Assembly: GCA_018066125.1 (NCBI GenBank)
Contig: JAGHSA010000050.1
Span: forward strand, 62,001 to 126,000
From: Candidatus Cryptobacteroides onthequi
Lineage (GTDB): Bacteria > Bacteroidota > Bacteroidia > Bacteroidales > UBA932
Direction of reading: 5' to 3'
DNA length: 64,000 nt
How positions within the stretch are numbered: the stretch's first letter is position 1; each line of letters starts with the position of its first letter. Under the pieces are notes generated by a model that did not search any database, was not told the origin of the DNA, and worked only from the letters and a program-made list of their open reading frames with translations. The translations under genes were made by a program, and so were the position numbers. Positions 52,340 through 61,832 of the stretch are shown here, piece after piece.

Positions 52340-52941
52340 ACAATTACACATACATAGTCAGCAGCCTGCCAGTCATCGTCAGAGACAGGGTCTCAGCGGA
52401 CGACATCAGGACAGATGCCGTCATCGAGGAGATCCGGAGCCAGCTCTCCGCCTCTGACTGCGCAGTCCTGGACTTCACTCTCGGGGGCTTCGATCCTGAC
52501 AGTCTCTGCGAAGATTTCTACAGGAAGGCGGCAGCCTCACCTGTCCGCTTCGTAAGGGAATACTTCGGCTTCGACCTCAACCTGAGAAACGCCAAGACAC
52601 GTTATCTCAACACATCACTGGGCAAGCCGTCGGCACAGGACACCATCGTCCTCGACGGGAATGAGGATGGAGAATTTGAAGAGGAGAAGGAAGTCGACGC
52701 CATCCTGAACGGGAAAGACATCCTTGCCAGAGAGAGAGGCATCGACGACCTCTACTGGCAGAAGATCGAGGACATCACGACATTCGACTACTTCGATCTG
52801 GATGTCATACTCGGATTCGTGGCCAGACTCAAGATTGTGGACAGATGGCTCAGACTTGATGAAGAGGCGGGACGCGAATACTTCCGCTCTCTCGTCTCAC
52901 AGGTACGCTCCACCTTCAAGGGAGTCGAATATTCAGAATAA
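52336..52941 (+). CDS. DUF2764 protein, V-ATPase operon component
   Basis: A 201-residue helical, acidic protein: YTYIVSSLPVIVRDR at the start, RNAKTRYLNTSLG in the middle, and DLYWQKIEDITTFDYFDLDV followed by FVARLKIVDRWLRLDEEAGR. This is DUF2764, found in V-ATPase operons of Bacteroidota, Spirochaetes and Chlamydiae at the place where subunit C is expected. The helical, acidic character would suit a central-stalk socket protein, but its role has not been shown. No subunit C or F gene is present in the operon. It lies between subunits E and A, with a 15-base gap to A. Confidence 0.83.
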   Translation: MNNYTYIVSSLPVIVRDRVSADDIRTDAVIEEIRSQLSASDCAVLDFTLGGFDPDSLCEDFYRKAAASPVRFVREYFGFDLNLRNAKTRYLNTSLGKPSAQDTIVLDGNEDGEFEEEKEVDAILNGKDILARERGIDDLYWQKIEDITTFDYFDLDVILGFVARLKIVDRWLRLDEEAGREYFRSLVSQVRSTFKGVEYSE

Positions 52942-52956
52942 ACAAAAGCAACAGAT

Positions 52957-54711
52957 ATGAAAAGTACAGGAAAGGTCATCGGCATCGTTTCGAACCTTGT
53001 GACAGTACAGACCTTCGGACCTGTGGCGGAGAACGAGCTCTGCTTCATCTCAGTCGGTGACACCAGGCTGCTCGCCGAGGTCATCAAGGTCAGTGCAGGC
53101 AAGGCTTCAGTCCAGGTATTCGAAAGTACCCGAGGCCTCAAGAACGGCGACAACGTCGAATTCGAGGGAAGGATGCTTGAGGCCACACTCGGCCCGGGCA
53201 TACTCTCAAGCACCTACGACGGTCTTCAGAACGACCTCACGACCATGCACGGAGTATTCCTCCAGAGAGGAGAATACACCGACCCTATCAACCGTGAGAA
53301 GCTCTGGGATTTCGAGCCGCTCGCAAAGCCGGGCGACAAGGTAGCCGCAGCCGACTGGCTCGGAGAGGTCAAGGAGGGATGGCTCCCTCACAAGATCATG
53401 GTGCCATTCTCATTCAAGGGTGAATACACCGTCAAGAGCATCATTGACGCCGGAAGCTACAATGTCGACACCGTCATCGCGACACTCACCGACGAATCAG
53501 GCGAGGATGTCCCTGTCACCATGACACAGAAGTGGCCTGTCAAGGTTGCCATCAAGAGCTACAGGGAGAAGCCGAGGCCATCCAGGATCATGGAGACCGG
53601 AGTCCGCGTGATCGACACATTCAACCCTATCGCCGAAGGTGGAACCGGATTCATCCCGGGACCTTTCGGCTGCGGCAAGACTGTCCTTCAGCACGCCATC
53701 GCAAAGCAGGGTGAAGCCGACGTGATAGTCATGGCGGCGTGCGGAGAGCGCGCAAACGAGGTCGTGGAGATCTTCACCGAGTTCCCGGAGCTCATCGACG
53801 CACATACCGGACGCTCGCTCATGGAGCGTACCACCATCATATGCAACACCTCCAACATGCCTGTGGCTGCCCGCGAGGCATCTGTATACACCGCAATGAC
53901 CATCTGCGAGTACTACCGCGCCATGGGACTGAGGTGCCTGCTTCTCGCCGACTCCACATCGAGATGGGCACAGGCTCTCCGAGAGATGTCCAACCGCATG
54001 GAAGAGCTTCCGGGCGCAGACGCATTCCCTGTGGACCTGTCGGCCATCATCTCCAACTTCTATGCCCGCGCCGGCATGGTGGTCCTCAACAACGGCAAGA
54101 CAGGAGCTGTCACCTTCATCGGTACGGTATCCCCTGCCGGAGGCAACCTCAAGGAGCCTGTAACCGAATCCACAAAGAAGGCGGCGCGCTGCTTCTATGC
54201 CCTCGAGCAGAACAGAGCCGACCAGAAGAGATATCCTGCCGTAAATCCTATCGATTCATACTCAAAATACCTCGAGTATCCTGAGATCAGGGAATTCCTT
54301 GACGAGTCCGTGGAGAAGGGATGGACAGAGAAGGTCGCAAAGGCGAAGAACCTTGTCAGAAGAGGCCGCGAGGCACACGAGCAGATCAACATCCTCGGCG
54401 ATGACGGTGTGCCTATGGGATACCATGAGACTTTCTGGAAATCAGAGCTCATCGACTTCGTCATCCTGCAGCAGGACGCATTCGACGCGATCGACTGCAA
54501 CACCCCGATCGAGAGGCAGATGTACATGCTGAATCTGGTACTTGATATCTGCGACCACAGATTCAGCTTCGACGACTACGAAGAGTGCCGTACATTCTTC
54601 AAGAACCTCATCAACATGCTCAAGCAGATGAACTACACGGAGTTCAAGTCAGAGAAATTCAACACATATCTCAGCGAGATACAAAATCTTCTTCAGGAAA
54701 ATGGCGAATAA
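52957..54711 (+). CDS. atpA: V-type ATP synthase subunit A (catalytic)
   Basis: The 584-residue catalytic subunit. The P-loop is GPFGCGKT (235-242), typical of V/A-type A subunits, with the catalytic glutamate in CGERANEVVE (about 262) and ADSTSRWAQALREMSNRMEE. The family-specific non-homologous insertion is around residues 110-190. The C-terminal helical domain includes EFKSEKFNTYLSEIQNLL. Its end overlaps the subunit B gene by 11 bases, so both are translated together. The protein is near the usual 580-600 residues. Confidence 0.97.
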   Translation: MKSTGKVIGIVSNLVTVQTFGPVAENELCFISVGDTRLLAEVIKVSAGKASVQVFESTRGLKNGDNVEFEGRMLEATLGPGILSSTYDGLQNDLTTMHGVFLQRGEYTDPINREKLWDFEPLAKPGDKVAAADWLGEVKEGWLPHKIMVPFSFKGEYTVKSIIDAGSYNVDTVIATLTDESGEDVPVTMTQKWPVKVAIKSYREKPRPSRIMETGVRVIDTFNPIAEGGTGFIPGPFGCGKTVLQHAIAKQGEADVIVMAACGERANEVVEIFTEFPELIDAHTGRSLMERTTIICNTSNMPVAAREASVYTAMTICEYYRAMGLRCLLLADSTSRWAQALREMSNRMEELPGADAFPVDLSAIISNFYARAGMVVLNNGKTGAVTFIGTVSPAGGNLKEPVTESTKKAARCFYALEQNRADQKRYPAVNPIDSYSKYLEYPEIREFLDESVEKGWTEKVAKAKNLVRRGREAHEQINILGDDGVPMGYHETFWKSELIDFVILQQDAFDAIDCNTPIERQMYMLNLVLDICDHRFSFDDYEECRTFFKNLINMLKQMNYTEFKSEKFNTYLSEIQNLLQENGE

Positions 54712-56026
54712 AGCATATCAAAGAGTCTACACACAGCTGGAAGCCATCACAAAGGCTACAGTGACACTCAAGGCGCAGGGCGTAGCGAATGACGAGCTCG
54801 CAGTCGTGCACGGAAGGCTCGCACAGGTCGTCAAGACCAAGGGCGACATGGTCACACTCCAGGTCTTCTCCGGTACTGAAGGCATCCCTACCGACGCTGA
54901 GGTCACATTCCTTGGCAACCCTCCAGTTCTCAAGGTGGGAGAAGGTCTGTCCGGACGCTTCTTCAACGCTTTCGGAAACCCTATCGACGGCGGCCCGGAA
55001 GTGGATGGCGAAGAGAGACAGATCGGAGGTCCTTCCGTGAACCCTTACAAGAGACGCCAGCCGAGCCAGCTCATCCCTACCGGCATTGCGGGCATCGACC
55101 TCAACAACACCCTCGTGTCCGGGCAGAAGATTCCGTTCTTCGCAGACCCTGACCAGCCATACAACCAGGTGATGGCTGATGTGGCCCTCAGAGCCGATGT
55201 CGACAAGATCATTCTCGGAGGCATGGGTCTCACCAATGACGATTATCTCTTCTTCCGCCACTCGTTCGAGAGCGCAGGAGCCCTCGACAAGATTGTCAGC
55301 TTCGTGAACACCACAGAGGAGCCTCCTGTAGAGCGTCTCCTCATCCCTGACATGGCACTCACCGCAGCGGAATACTTCGCAGTGGACAAGAATGAGAAGG
55401 TACTCGTGCTCCTGACCGACATGACACTCTACGCCGATGCGCTGAGTATCGTATCCAACCGCATGGACCAGATCCCTTCAAAGGACTCGATGCCGGGTTC
55501 GCTCTACTCTGACCTTGCAAAGATCTACGAGAAGGCGGTGCAGCTTCCTGACGGAGGTTCCATCACCATCATAGCGGTCACCACCCTCAACGACGGCGAC
55601 ATCACCCACGCCATCCCTGACAACACCGGATACATCACCGAAGGACAGCTGTTCCTCCGCGCTGATTCCGACACAGGAAAGGTCATCATCGATCCGTTCA
55701 GGTCACTGAGCCGACTCAAGCAGCTTGTGCAGGGAAAGAAGACCCGCGAGGACCACTCACAGGTGATGAATGCAGGTGTACGTCTCTATGCCGACGCGCA
55801 GAACGCCAAGACCAAGCTTGAAAACGGTTTCGATCTGAGCGACTATGACCTCAGGTGCCTCGATTATGCAAAGGACTATGCCGTGAAGCTTCTTTCCATC
55901 GATGTCAACATCTCGATTGAAGAGATGCTCGACACGGCGTGGAAACTCTTCGCAAAGCATTTCAGCAAGGCAGAGACCAACATCAAACAGGCAATGATAG
56001 ACAAATACTGGCCAAATGGCGATTAA
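54701..56026 (+). CDS. atpB: V-type ATP synthase subunit B
   Basis: The 441-residue non-catalytic nucleotide-binding subunit. It lacks a P-loop, as is normal: the corresponding stretch is LIPTGIAGIDLNNTLVSGQK. Other family blocks are PVLKVGEGLSGRFFNAFGNP, FVNTTEEPPVERLLIPDMAL, DMTLYADALSIVSNRMDQIP and SMPGSLYSDLAKIYEKA. It overlaps both A (11 bases) and D (11 bases). Normal length for a bacterial V-type B subunit of this group. Confidence 0.96.
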   Translation: MANKAYQRVYTQLEAITKATVTLKAQGVANDELAVVHGRLAQVVKTKGDMVTLQVFSGTEGIPTDAEVTFLGNPPVLKVGEGLSGRFFNAFGNPIDGGPEVDGEERQIGGPSVNPYKRRQPSQLIPTGIAGIDLNNTLVSGQKIPFFADPDQPYNQVMADVALRADVDKIILGGMGLTNDDYLFFRHSFESAGALDKIVSFVNTTEEPPVERLLIPDMALTAAEYFAVDKNEKVLVLLTDMTLYADALSIVSNRMDQIPSKDSMPGSLYSDLAKIYEKAVQLPDGGSITIIAVTTLNDGDITHAIPDNTGYITEGQLFLRADSDTGKVIIDPFRSLSRLKQLVQGKKTREDHSQVMNAGVRLYADAQNAKTKLENGFDLSDYDLRCLDYAKDYAVKLLSIDVNISIEEMLDTAWKLFAKHFSKAETNIKQAMIDKYWPNGD

Positions 56027-56624
56027 GTTCCAATACAACAAGACATCACTCAATCAGCTCGGCAAACAGCTGAAGGTGAGGAAGAACGCACTCCCTACGC
56101 TCAAGAACAAGGAGTCCGCTCTCCGCATCAGCGTGCAGGTGGCCAAGGCTGAGTCAGAGAGGCTGAAGACGGAGCTGGAAGAAGCCATACGGAAGTATGA
56201 CTATCTGGCAGCGCTATGGAATGAGTTCGAACCCGGGCTCATCAGCATCACTGATGTCGATCTCAAGACCGTCAAGGTGGCCGGCGTGAAGACGCCGCAC
56301 CTCGAAAGGATCCACTACGAGATCAAGCCGTTCAATGCCTTCGCAAAGCCTGCATGGTATGCTGACGGCGTCAGCATCCTGAAGGAACTCACCAGGCTCG
56401 GCATCGAGTCCGAGGTATATGAGTACAAGAAAAAGCTTCTGGACTGGCAGAGAAAGAAGACCACTCAGAAGGTCAACCTCTACGAGAAGGTTCAGATACC
56501 GGGATACCAGGAAGCGATAAGAAAGATCAAGCGGTACATGGAAGATGAGGAGAATCTCTCCAAGGCATCATCCAAGATCGTGAAGGAACGCCATGCGGCA
56601 GAAGAAGAGGAGGAAAGCGTATGA
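56016..56624 (+). CDS. atpD: V-type ATP synthase subunit D (central shaft)
   Basis: The 202-residue rotor-axle subunit: long N- and C-terminal helices form the antiparallel coiled coil (YNKTSLNQLGKQLKVRKNAL and AIRKIKRYMEDEENLSKASS). It transmits torque between the A3B3 head and the membrane ring. It overlaps B by 11 bases and subunit I by four. With no recognisable subunit F or C in the operon, D and DUF2764 would be the only soluble central-stalk candidates. Confidence 0.9.
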   Translation: MAIKFQYNKTSLNQLGKQLKVRKNALPTLKNKESALRISVQVAKAESERLKTELEEAIRKYDYLAALWNEFEPGLISITDVDLKTVKVAGVKTPHLERIHYEIKPFNAFAKPAWYADGVSILKELTRLGIESEVYEYKKKLLDWQRKKTTQKVNLYEKVQIPGYQEAIRKIKRYMEDEENLSKASSKIVKERHAAEEEEESV

Positions 56625-58357
56625 TCGAGAAAATGAACAAGTACTCCTTCATCCTGCTCAAGGATGACACACAGTCTTTCCTCGAAAAGCTTCAGGGAAT
56701 CGGGCTGATGGACATCAAGCGCTCGTCAAAGGCCGTGGACGAGAAGTCATCGGAAATGATACGTGAGGCTGAAGAGCTGCGTACATACATCGGCTGGCTC
56801 AAGTCCGGGGACTTCACGAAAGACCCTGCATATGCAGACATCCTGGCAAGACATGCTGCAAAATCCGCTGAAATCGCAGCCAGGGAGCCATGGGGTGAGT
56901 TCGACAGAACTGTGATCGACCGCCTCGAGGCTGCCGGATACAAGACAAGATTCTACTGCGTCCCTTCAAAGAAATTTGAAGAGGGCTGGTCTTCGATCTG
57001 CCCTCTCCAGGTTGTACGCAACGACGGCAGAAACGTCTGGTTCGTGACAGTGACAGGCGAAGGTGACGCCTCCGTCCCTGCAGCAGAGTGCGACTCCCCT
57101 TCAGGATCCGCTGAACAGTCCAGGAAGGAACTTGCCGGGATACAGATGGAACTCGATGCGAGAGAAAGCGAGCTGAAGGAGATACAGAAGTCTGTCCCAC
57201 AGCTTGAAAGGGAATACAGACAGAAACTCAGCCTGGCAGAGCTTTACCTCGCCGGTGCCACAAGGGAAAGCGCAGCGGCCGACACCGTCGACGTGATGAC
57301 GGGATTCGCACCCGTGGAGAACGAGGCGGAAATCGACCGTGAGCTGGACGCCATGGGAACATTCTACCTCAAGGAGGCCGCCCGGACGACAGACAAGCCT
57401 CCGATCAAGCTGCGCAACAACAGTTTCGTGAAGATGTTCGAGCTATTCACAGACATGTATGGCAGGCCTGAGTACGACGGCTTCGACCCGACCCCGTACA
57501 TTTCCATATTCTTCCTGCTGTTCTTTGCCATGTGCATGGGCGACTGCGGATATGGATTGGTACTCATTGCAGCGGGATTCCTTCTGAAGAAAGTCAAGAG
57601 CTTTGCCGACATCTCACCTCTGGTGGTGACTCTCGGCATAGGAACGACCGTCATAGGATTCTTCTTCCACACATTCTTCTCTGTGGACATGACATCATGG
57701 TCCATCATCCCGGATGGTGTGAAGTCGCTGATGGTACCTGCGAAGATTGCCGGATACGACGGCACGATGGTGGTTGCCATTGCGGTGGGTATCATACACC
57801 TCTGCCTTGCCATGATAGTGAAGACCGTCTATGCCACCAGAAACAAGGGCATTCTCAACTCCCTCAGCATCTGGGGATGGACCGTCCTCATAGTGGGAGG
57901 CACCGTCACGGGTGCAGTGGCGCTTGCCGGAGTGATAGACTCGGGAATCACCAAGATCATCGTGGTGGCGCTCGGAATCGCCTCGGCGGCATGCATCTTC
58001 CTCCTCAATGATCTCAAGCGCAACCCACTGATCAACATCGGAGCCGGCCTCTGGGAGACTTACAACACTGCGACCGGTCTGCTGGGCGATGTGCTCAGCT
58101 ACCTGAGAATCTATGCACTCGGTCTTGCCGGATGCATGCTCGGCTTCGCATTCAACGACCTGGCCAGGATGGCACTCGGAGACGGAGGTTTCGGATGGAT
58201 ACCGTTCGTGCTCATCGTGCTCATCGGCCATACGCTCAATCTCGCCATGGCGGCGCTCGGAGCATTCGTCCACCCGCTCCGACTCAACTTCCTCGAGTTC
58301 TTCAAGAACTCAGGATATGAGGGAACAGGACACAGATACAATCCATTGAAAAAATAG
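56621..58357 (+). CDS. atpI: V-type ATP synthase subunit I (a-type stator)
   Basis: A 578-residue stator: a cytoplasmic N-terminal half with coiled coils (about 1-285) and a C-terminal membrane half with about seven to eight helices (290-570). FVKMFELFTDMYGRPEYDGF and LLFFAMCMGDCGYGLVLI mark the start of the membrane part; LLGDVLSYLRIYALGLAGCM contains the conserved arginine (R in SYLRIYAL) essential for ion translocation; LRLNFLEFFKNSGYEGTGHRY is the typical ending. It is followed 24 bases later by the K ring subunit. Slightly shorter than the usual 600-650 residues. Confidence 0.95.
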   Translation: MIEKMNKYSFILLKDDTQSFLEKLQGIGLMDIKRSSKAVDEKSSEMIREAEELRTYIGWLKSGDFTKDPAYADILARHAAKSAEIAAREPWGEFDRTVIDRLEAAGYKTRFYCVPSKKFEEGWSSICPLQVVRNDGRNVWFVTVTGEGDASVPAAECDSPSGSAEQSRKELAGIQMELDARESELKEIQKSVPQLEREYRQKLSLAELYLAGATRESAAADTVDVMTGFAPVENEAEIDRELDAMGTFYLKEAARTTDKPPIKLRNNSFVKMFELFTDMYGRPEYDGFDPTPYISIFFLLFFAMCMGDCGYGLVLIAAGFLLKKVKSFADISPLVVTLGIGTTVIGFFFHTFFSVDMTSWSIIPDGVKSLMVPAKIAGYDGTMVVAIAVGIIHLCLAMIVKTVYATRNKGILNSLSIWGWTVLIVGGTVTGAVALAGVIDSGITKIIVVALGIASAACIFLLNDLKRNPLINIGAGLWETYNTATGLLGDVLSYLRIYALGLAGCMLGFAFNDLARMALGDGGFGWIPFVLIVLIGHTLNLAMAALGAFVHPLRLNFLEFFKNSGYEGTGHRYNPLKK

Positions 58358-58360
58358 TAA

Positions 58361-58810
<450 letters not shown>

Positions 58811-58814
58811 GCTT

Positions 58815-59990
58815 ATGAGAAAAGTTGCCCTTCTGGCTGCAGCTGCAGCCGTAATCATGTCCTGCACAGAAAAGCAGGAGTCTCTGGATGCACTGGCATC
58901 CAGAGTATTCAGCACAGCCGTTGATCAGTGCAAGGTCCTCGGAGCAGCAACCCCCGATGACGGCATTGCAAACTCATACGACCACCTCGGGAAACACAAA
59001 AAGAGCGACATCACCGACTGGGTCAGCGGATTCTTTCCCGGCACCTGCTGGCTTGTTTACGAGCATACTGGCAATGAAGAGATAAAGGCTCTCGCAGAAA
59101 AGACTACGCTCAAGCTGGCCAGCCTCCCTGAGCCCGGCATGGTCACACACCACGATATCGGCTTCATGGTCAACTGCAGTTACGGCAACGCCCTGCGTGT
59201 GACAGGCGACCAGTCATACAGACAGACGATAATCGACGCAGCCGGCAAGCTCTGCGAGCGTTTCAGCCCGACCGTGGGATGCATCATGAGCTGGAATCCG
59301 AATGCAAAATGGCAGTATCCAGTCATCATAGACAACATGATGAATCTGGAAATCCTCTGCAACGCTACAAAGCTCAGCGGTGACAAGTCTTTCGAAGAAG
59401 TGGCTCTCACCCACGCCCGCACCACCATCAAGAACCATTTCAGACCTGATTTCTCTACATGGCATGTAGTCAGCTATGTACCGGAGACCGGAGAGATTGA
59501 AGCAAAGAATACGGCGCAGGGTCTCAATGACGATTCCGCATGGGCAAGAGGTCAGGCATGGGGTCTTTACGGATACACCATGATGTACAGGGAAACCGGC
59601 GAAGCAGATTTTCTCGCCCAGGCAGAGAACATAGCAAGATACCTCCTCGGCAGACTCCCTGAGGATGGAATACCATACTGGGACTTCGACTGCCCACTGA
59701 TTCCTGACACATTCAGAGACTCATCCGCAGGAGCGATCATGGCGTCAGCCTTTGTTGAGCTCAGCACCTTCACCAAGGACGTGGCTCTCGCAGACAAGTG
59801 TCTCAAGATGGCAGAGAAGCAGATCCGCACTCTCGCATCGGACGAGTATCTCGCAGCACCCGGAAAGAACGGAGGTTTCCTTCTCCGCCATGGTGTAGGA
59901 CATCTTCCGGCAAATTCTCAGATAGATGTGCCGCTCTCATACGGCGACTACTATTTCCTTGAGGCCATAAGCAGGTATATAGCCCTCTAG
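58815..59990 (+). CDS. Glycoside hydrolase family 88 (unsaturated glucuronyl/galacturonyl hydrolase), lipoprotein
   Basis: A 391-residue protein with lipobox MSC (MRKVALLAAAAAVIMSCTE), probably periplasmic. The (alpha/alpha)6-barrel motifs of GH88 are clear: DWVSGFFPGTCWLVYE, THHDIGFM (with the conserved aspartate), YPVIIDNMMNLEIL (the second aspartate, D in IDNMMN), DDSAWARGQAWGLYGY and GIPYWDFDCPLIPDTFRDSS. It removes unsaturated uronic acid from oligosaccharides made by polysaccharide lyases, such as glycosaminoglycans or pectin fragments. No lyase or SusCD pair lies nearby. It is probably co-transcribed with the V-ATPase, an unexpected neighbour. Confidence 0.92.
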   Translation: MRKVALLAAAAAVIMSCTEKQESLDALASRVFSTAVDQCKVLGAATPDDGIANSYDHLGKHKKSDITDWVSGFFPGTCWLVYEHTGNEEIKALAEKTTLKLASLPEPGMVTHHDIGFMVNCSYGNALRVTGDQSYRQTIIDAAGKLCERFSPTVGCIMSWNPNAKWQYPVIIDNMMNLEILCNATKLSGDKSFEEVALTHARTTIKNHFRPDFSTWHVVSYVPETGEIEAKNTAQGLNDDSAWARGQAWGLYGYTMMYRETGEADFLAQAENIARYLLGRLPEDGIPYWDFDCPLIPDTFRDSSAGAIMASAFVELSTFTKDVALADKCLKMAEKQIRTLASDEYLAAPGKNGGFLLRHGVGHLPANSQIDVPLSYGDYYFLEAISRYIAL

Positions 59991-60010
59991 ACACAGGACT
60001 GATTTCGGAT

Positions 60011-60038
60011 TGCAGCTGGTTCTTTCGAATCAGCTGCA
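60011..60038. terminator. Bidirectional terminator between the GH88 and lipid kinase genes
   Basis: Stem TGCAGCTG / CAGCTGCA (60011-60018 and 60031-60038) followed by TTTATTTC on the plus strand. It is one base from the stop codon of the convergent lipid kinase gene. Confidence 0.65.
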
Positions 60039-60039
60039 T

Positions 60040-60963
60040 TTATTTCAAGACATTGATCTGCTGCCCGGTCATGGTGATATGAAGTGGAAGAGCCCCCTTC
60101 ACTTCACCATCCACCTCCACTACGCCTTCTCCCCTGACTGAGATCTCCCGGCACTTTCCCATCTTCAGACAAGTCGCCCTGTCTATATGCCCGTTGAAAA
60201 GCCGTGGAAGCTCCCTGGCGATGCGCGGGAGGGACACGCAAGGGACTATCATGAAATCCAGCAGACCGTCATCTATCTCCGAGAGAGGAACCTGACGCAT
60301 GCCTCCGCCGCTGTACCGGCCGTTGCCGAAGGCGATGCTGTACCCTTCGCCGTCAAATACCGTCTGCCCATCCGCCACGACGGTATACCGCGATCTTTTC
60401 AGATTGAGGATGGTGAGGATAAGGGATTTCAGGTAGATGAAGCGGTTCCTGAGGCCCTGATCTTTCTGATGATTGACTGTGACACAGACCTCCGAATCAA
60501 AACCCACACCTCCAATGTTTGCCATATAGCACCTTCCCGATGCTGTTTCGACCCTGACTATATCCTGGCGTGAAAAAGAACCGGCGGATATAAGGGAAAT
60601 GATCTTCTTCTTGTCACGAGGCAGGCCGAGGGACTTGATCCAGTCATTTCCTGAACCTATAGGAATCACTGTCAAGGTAAAATCGGACGGATCGGCATGC
60701 GTGTCGTCACAGAAACGCATGATTCCGTTGAGTATCTCATGCACAGAACCGTCACCACCTACGGCCATCACACGGCGGAATCCGTCCATGGCCGCTTCAT
60801 AGGCAAGCTTGGTGGCATGCGCACGGTAGGAAGTGAGTACTTCGACAAAAGGGACTGACTTGCTGCGGAGAATATCCGAAGCAGTTTCCCATTCAGGCAT
60901 GGTTTTTCCTGAACCGGCATGTGGATTGACTATGCAATACCATTCGTTCCTGATTGAAGGCAT
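60040..60963 (-). CDS. Diacylglycerol/lipid kinase family protein (YegS/BmrU-like)
   Basis: A 307-residue soluble kinase of the DAGK_cat group. Motifs: IVNPHAGSGKT (12-22), VMAVGGDGSVHEILNGIM (the GGDGT-like ATP-binding loop, here GGDGS), TVIPIGSGNDWIKSLGL and FGNGRYSGGGMRQVPLSEIDDGLLD. It phosphorylates a lipid such as diacylglycerol, ceramide or undecaprenol; Bacteroidota make sphingolipids, so a sphingoid substrate is possible. No membrane segment. It is divergent from parA; a TACTTTTG box 22 bases upstream is its likely promoter. Confidence 0.92.
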   Translation of the reverse strand: MPSIRNEWYCIVNPHAGSGKTMPEWETASDILRSKSVPFVEVLTSYRAHATKLAYEAAMDGFRRVMAVGGDGSVHEILNGIMRFCDDTHADPSDFTLTVIPIGSGNDWIKSLGLPRDKKKIISLISAGSFSRQDIVRVETASGRCYMANIGGVGFDSEVCVTVNHQKDQGLRNRFIYLKSLILTILNLKRSRYTVVADGQTVFDGEGYSIAFGNGRYSGGGMRQVPLSEIDDGLLDFMIVPCVSLPRIARELPRLFNGHIDRATCLKMGKCREISVRGEGVVEVDGEVKGALPLHITMTGQQINVLK

Positions 60964-60984
60964 ATGGGCTGTCTGGTTGATTCA

Positions 60985-60992
60985 CAAAAGTA
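60985..60992 (-). promoter_or_regulatory. Promoter -7 box of the lipid kinase gene
   Basis: TACTTTTG on the minus strand, 21 bases before the ATG at 60963. Confidence 0.5.
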
Positions 60993-61025
60993 GGAAATAA
61001 AATCGGTGTTGTGGATTAATTTTCG

Positions 61026-61033
61026 TACTTTTG
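61026..61033 (+). promoter_or_regulatory. Promoter -7 box of the parAB operon
   Basis: TACTTTTG, 23 bases before the parA ATG at 61057. Confidence 0.5.
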
Positions 61034-61056
61034 CTAAATAAGCGTCATATGTCCAT

Positions 61057-61827
61057 ATGGGAAAAGTAATAGCCATAGCGAACCAGAAAGGTGGTGTGGG
61101 AAAGACCACTACCGCGATCAACCTTGCAGCTTCACTGGCTGTCCTTGAAAAGAAAGTGCTTGTCATCGATGCGGATCCGCAGGCAAACACGACTTCCGGT
61201 CTGAACTTCTCTCCTGAAGATGACCAGAAAAGGACACTCTATGAAGTCATGATAGGCGAAATCGGCATACAGGATGCCCTCATCCAGACTGAGATCGCCA
61301 AGCTTCACATGGTCCCTTCACACATCAACCTTGTCGGCGTCGAGATAGAGATGCTCGAAGCAGATGACAGGGAATCCATCATGAAGAAGGTGCTTGCCCC
61401 TGTCAGAGACGAGTATGACTACATCATCATCGACTGCTCCCCTTCTCTGGGGCTCATCACCATCAACTCCCTCACGGCAGCGGATTCCGTGATCATCCCT
61501 GTACAGCCGGAGTTCTTTGCACTGGAAGGTCTCGGCAAGCTGCTCCAGACCATACGCCTGGTCCAGAACAGCGTCAATCCGCGCCTCTCGATCGAGGGTT
61601 TCGTGGTCACAATGTTCGACGGAAGGACCAAGGTGCACACACAGGTGGTCGGAGAGCTCAGGGATCATTTCGGAGACATGGTGTTCAACACGGTCATCCA
61701 GAGGAATATCAGACTCAGCGAAGCCCCTTCGCACGGAAAGCCTATCATCCTCTATGATGTCATGAGCAACGGCTCAAGCAACTACCTCAACCTCGCCAAG
61801 GAAGTCCTTGACAAGAACGAATCCTAA
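61057..61827 (+). CDS. parA: Chromosome partitioning ATPase ParA (Soj)
   Basis: The 256-residue ATPase has the deviant Walker A KGGVGKTTTA (11-20) with the signature lysine, DADPQANTTSG, IIDCSPSLGLITINSLTAAD and the DNA-binding-surface arginines in the C-terminal third. It lacks an N-terminal HTH, so it is the chromosomal (Soj) type. With ParB it separates replicated origins. Five bases separate it from parB. In this phylum parAB is followed by DUF5683 and a lytic transglycosylase, as the downstream genes suggest. Confidence 0.96.
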   Translation: MGKVIAIANQKGGVGKTTTAINLAASLAVLEKKVLVIDADPQANTTSGLNFSPEDDQKRTLYEVMIGEIGIQDALIQTEIAKLHMVPSHINLVGVEIEMLEADDRESIMKKVLAPVRDEYDYIIIDCSPSLGLITINSLTAADSVIIPVQPEFFALEGLGKLLQTIRLVQNSVNPRLSIEGFVVTMFDGRTKVHTQVVGELRDHFGDMVFNTVIQRNIRLSEAPSHGKPIILYDVMSNGSSNYLNLAKEVLDKNES

Positions 61828-61832
61828 ACGCA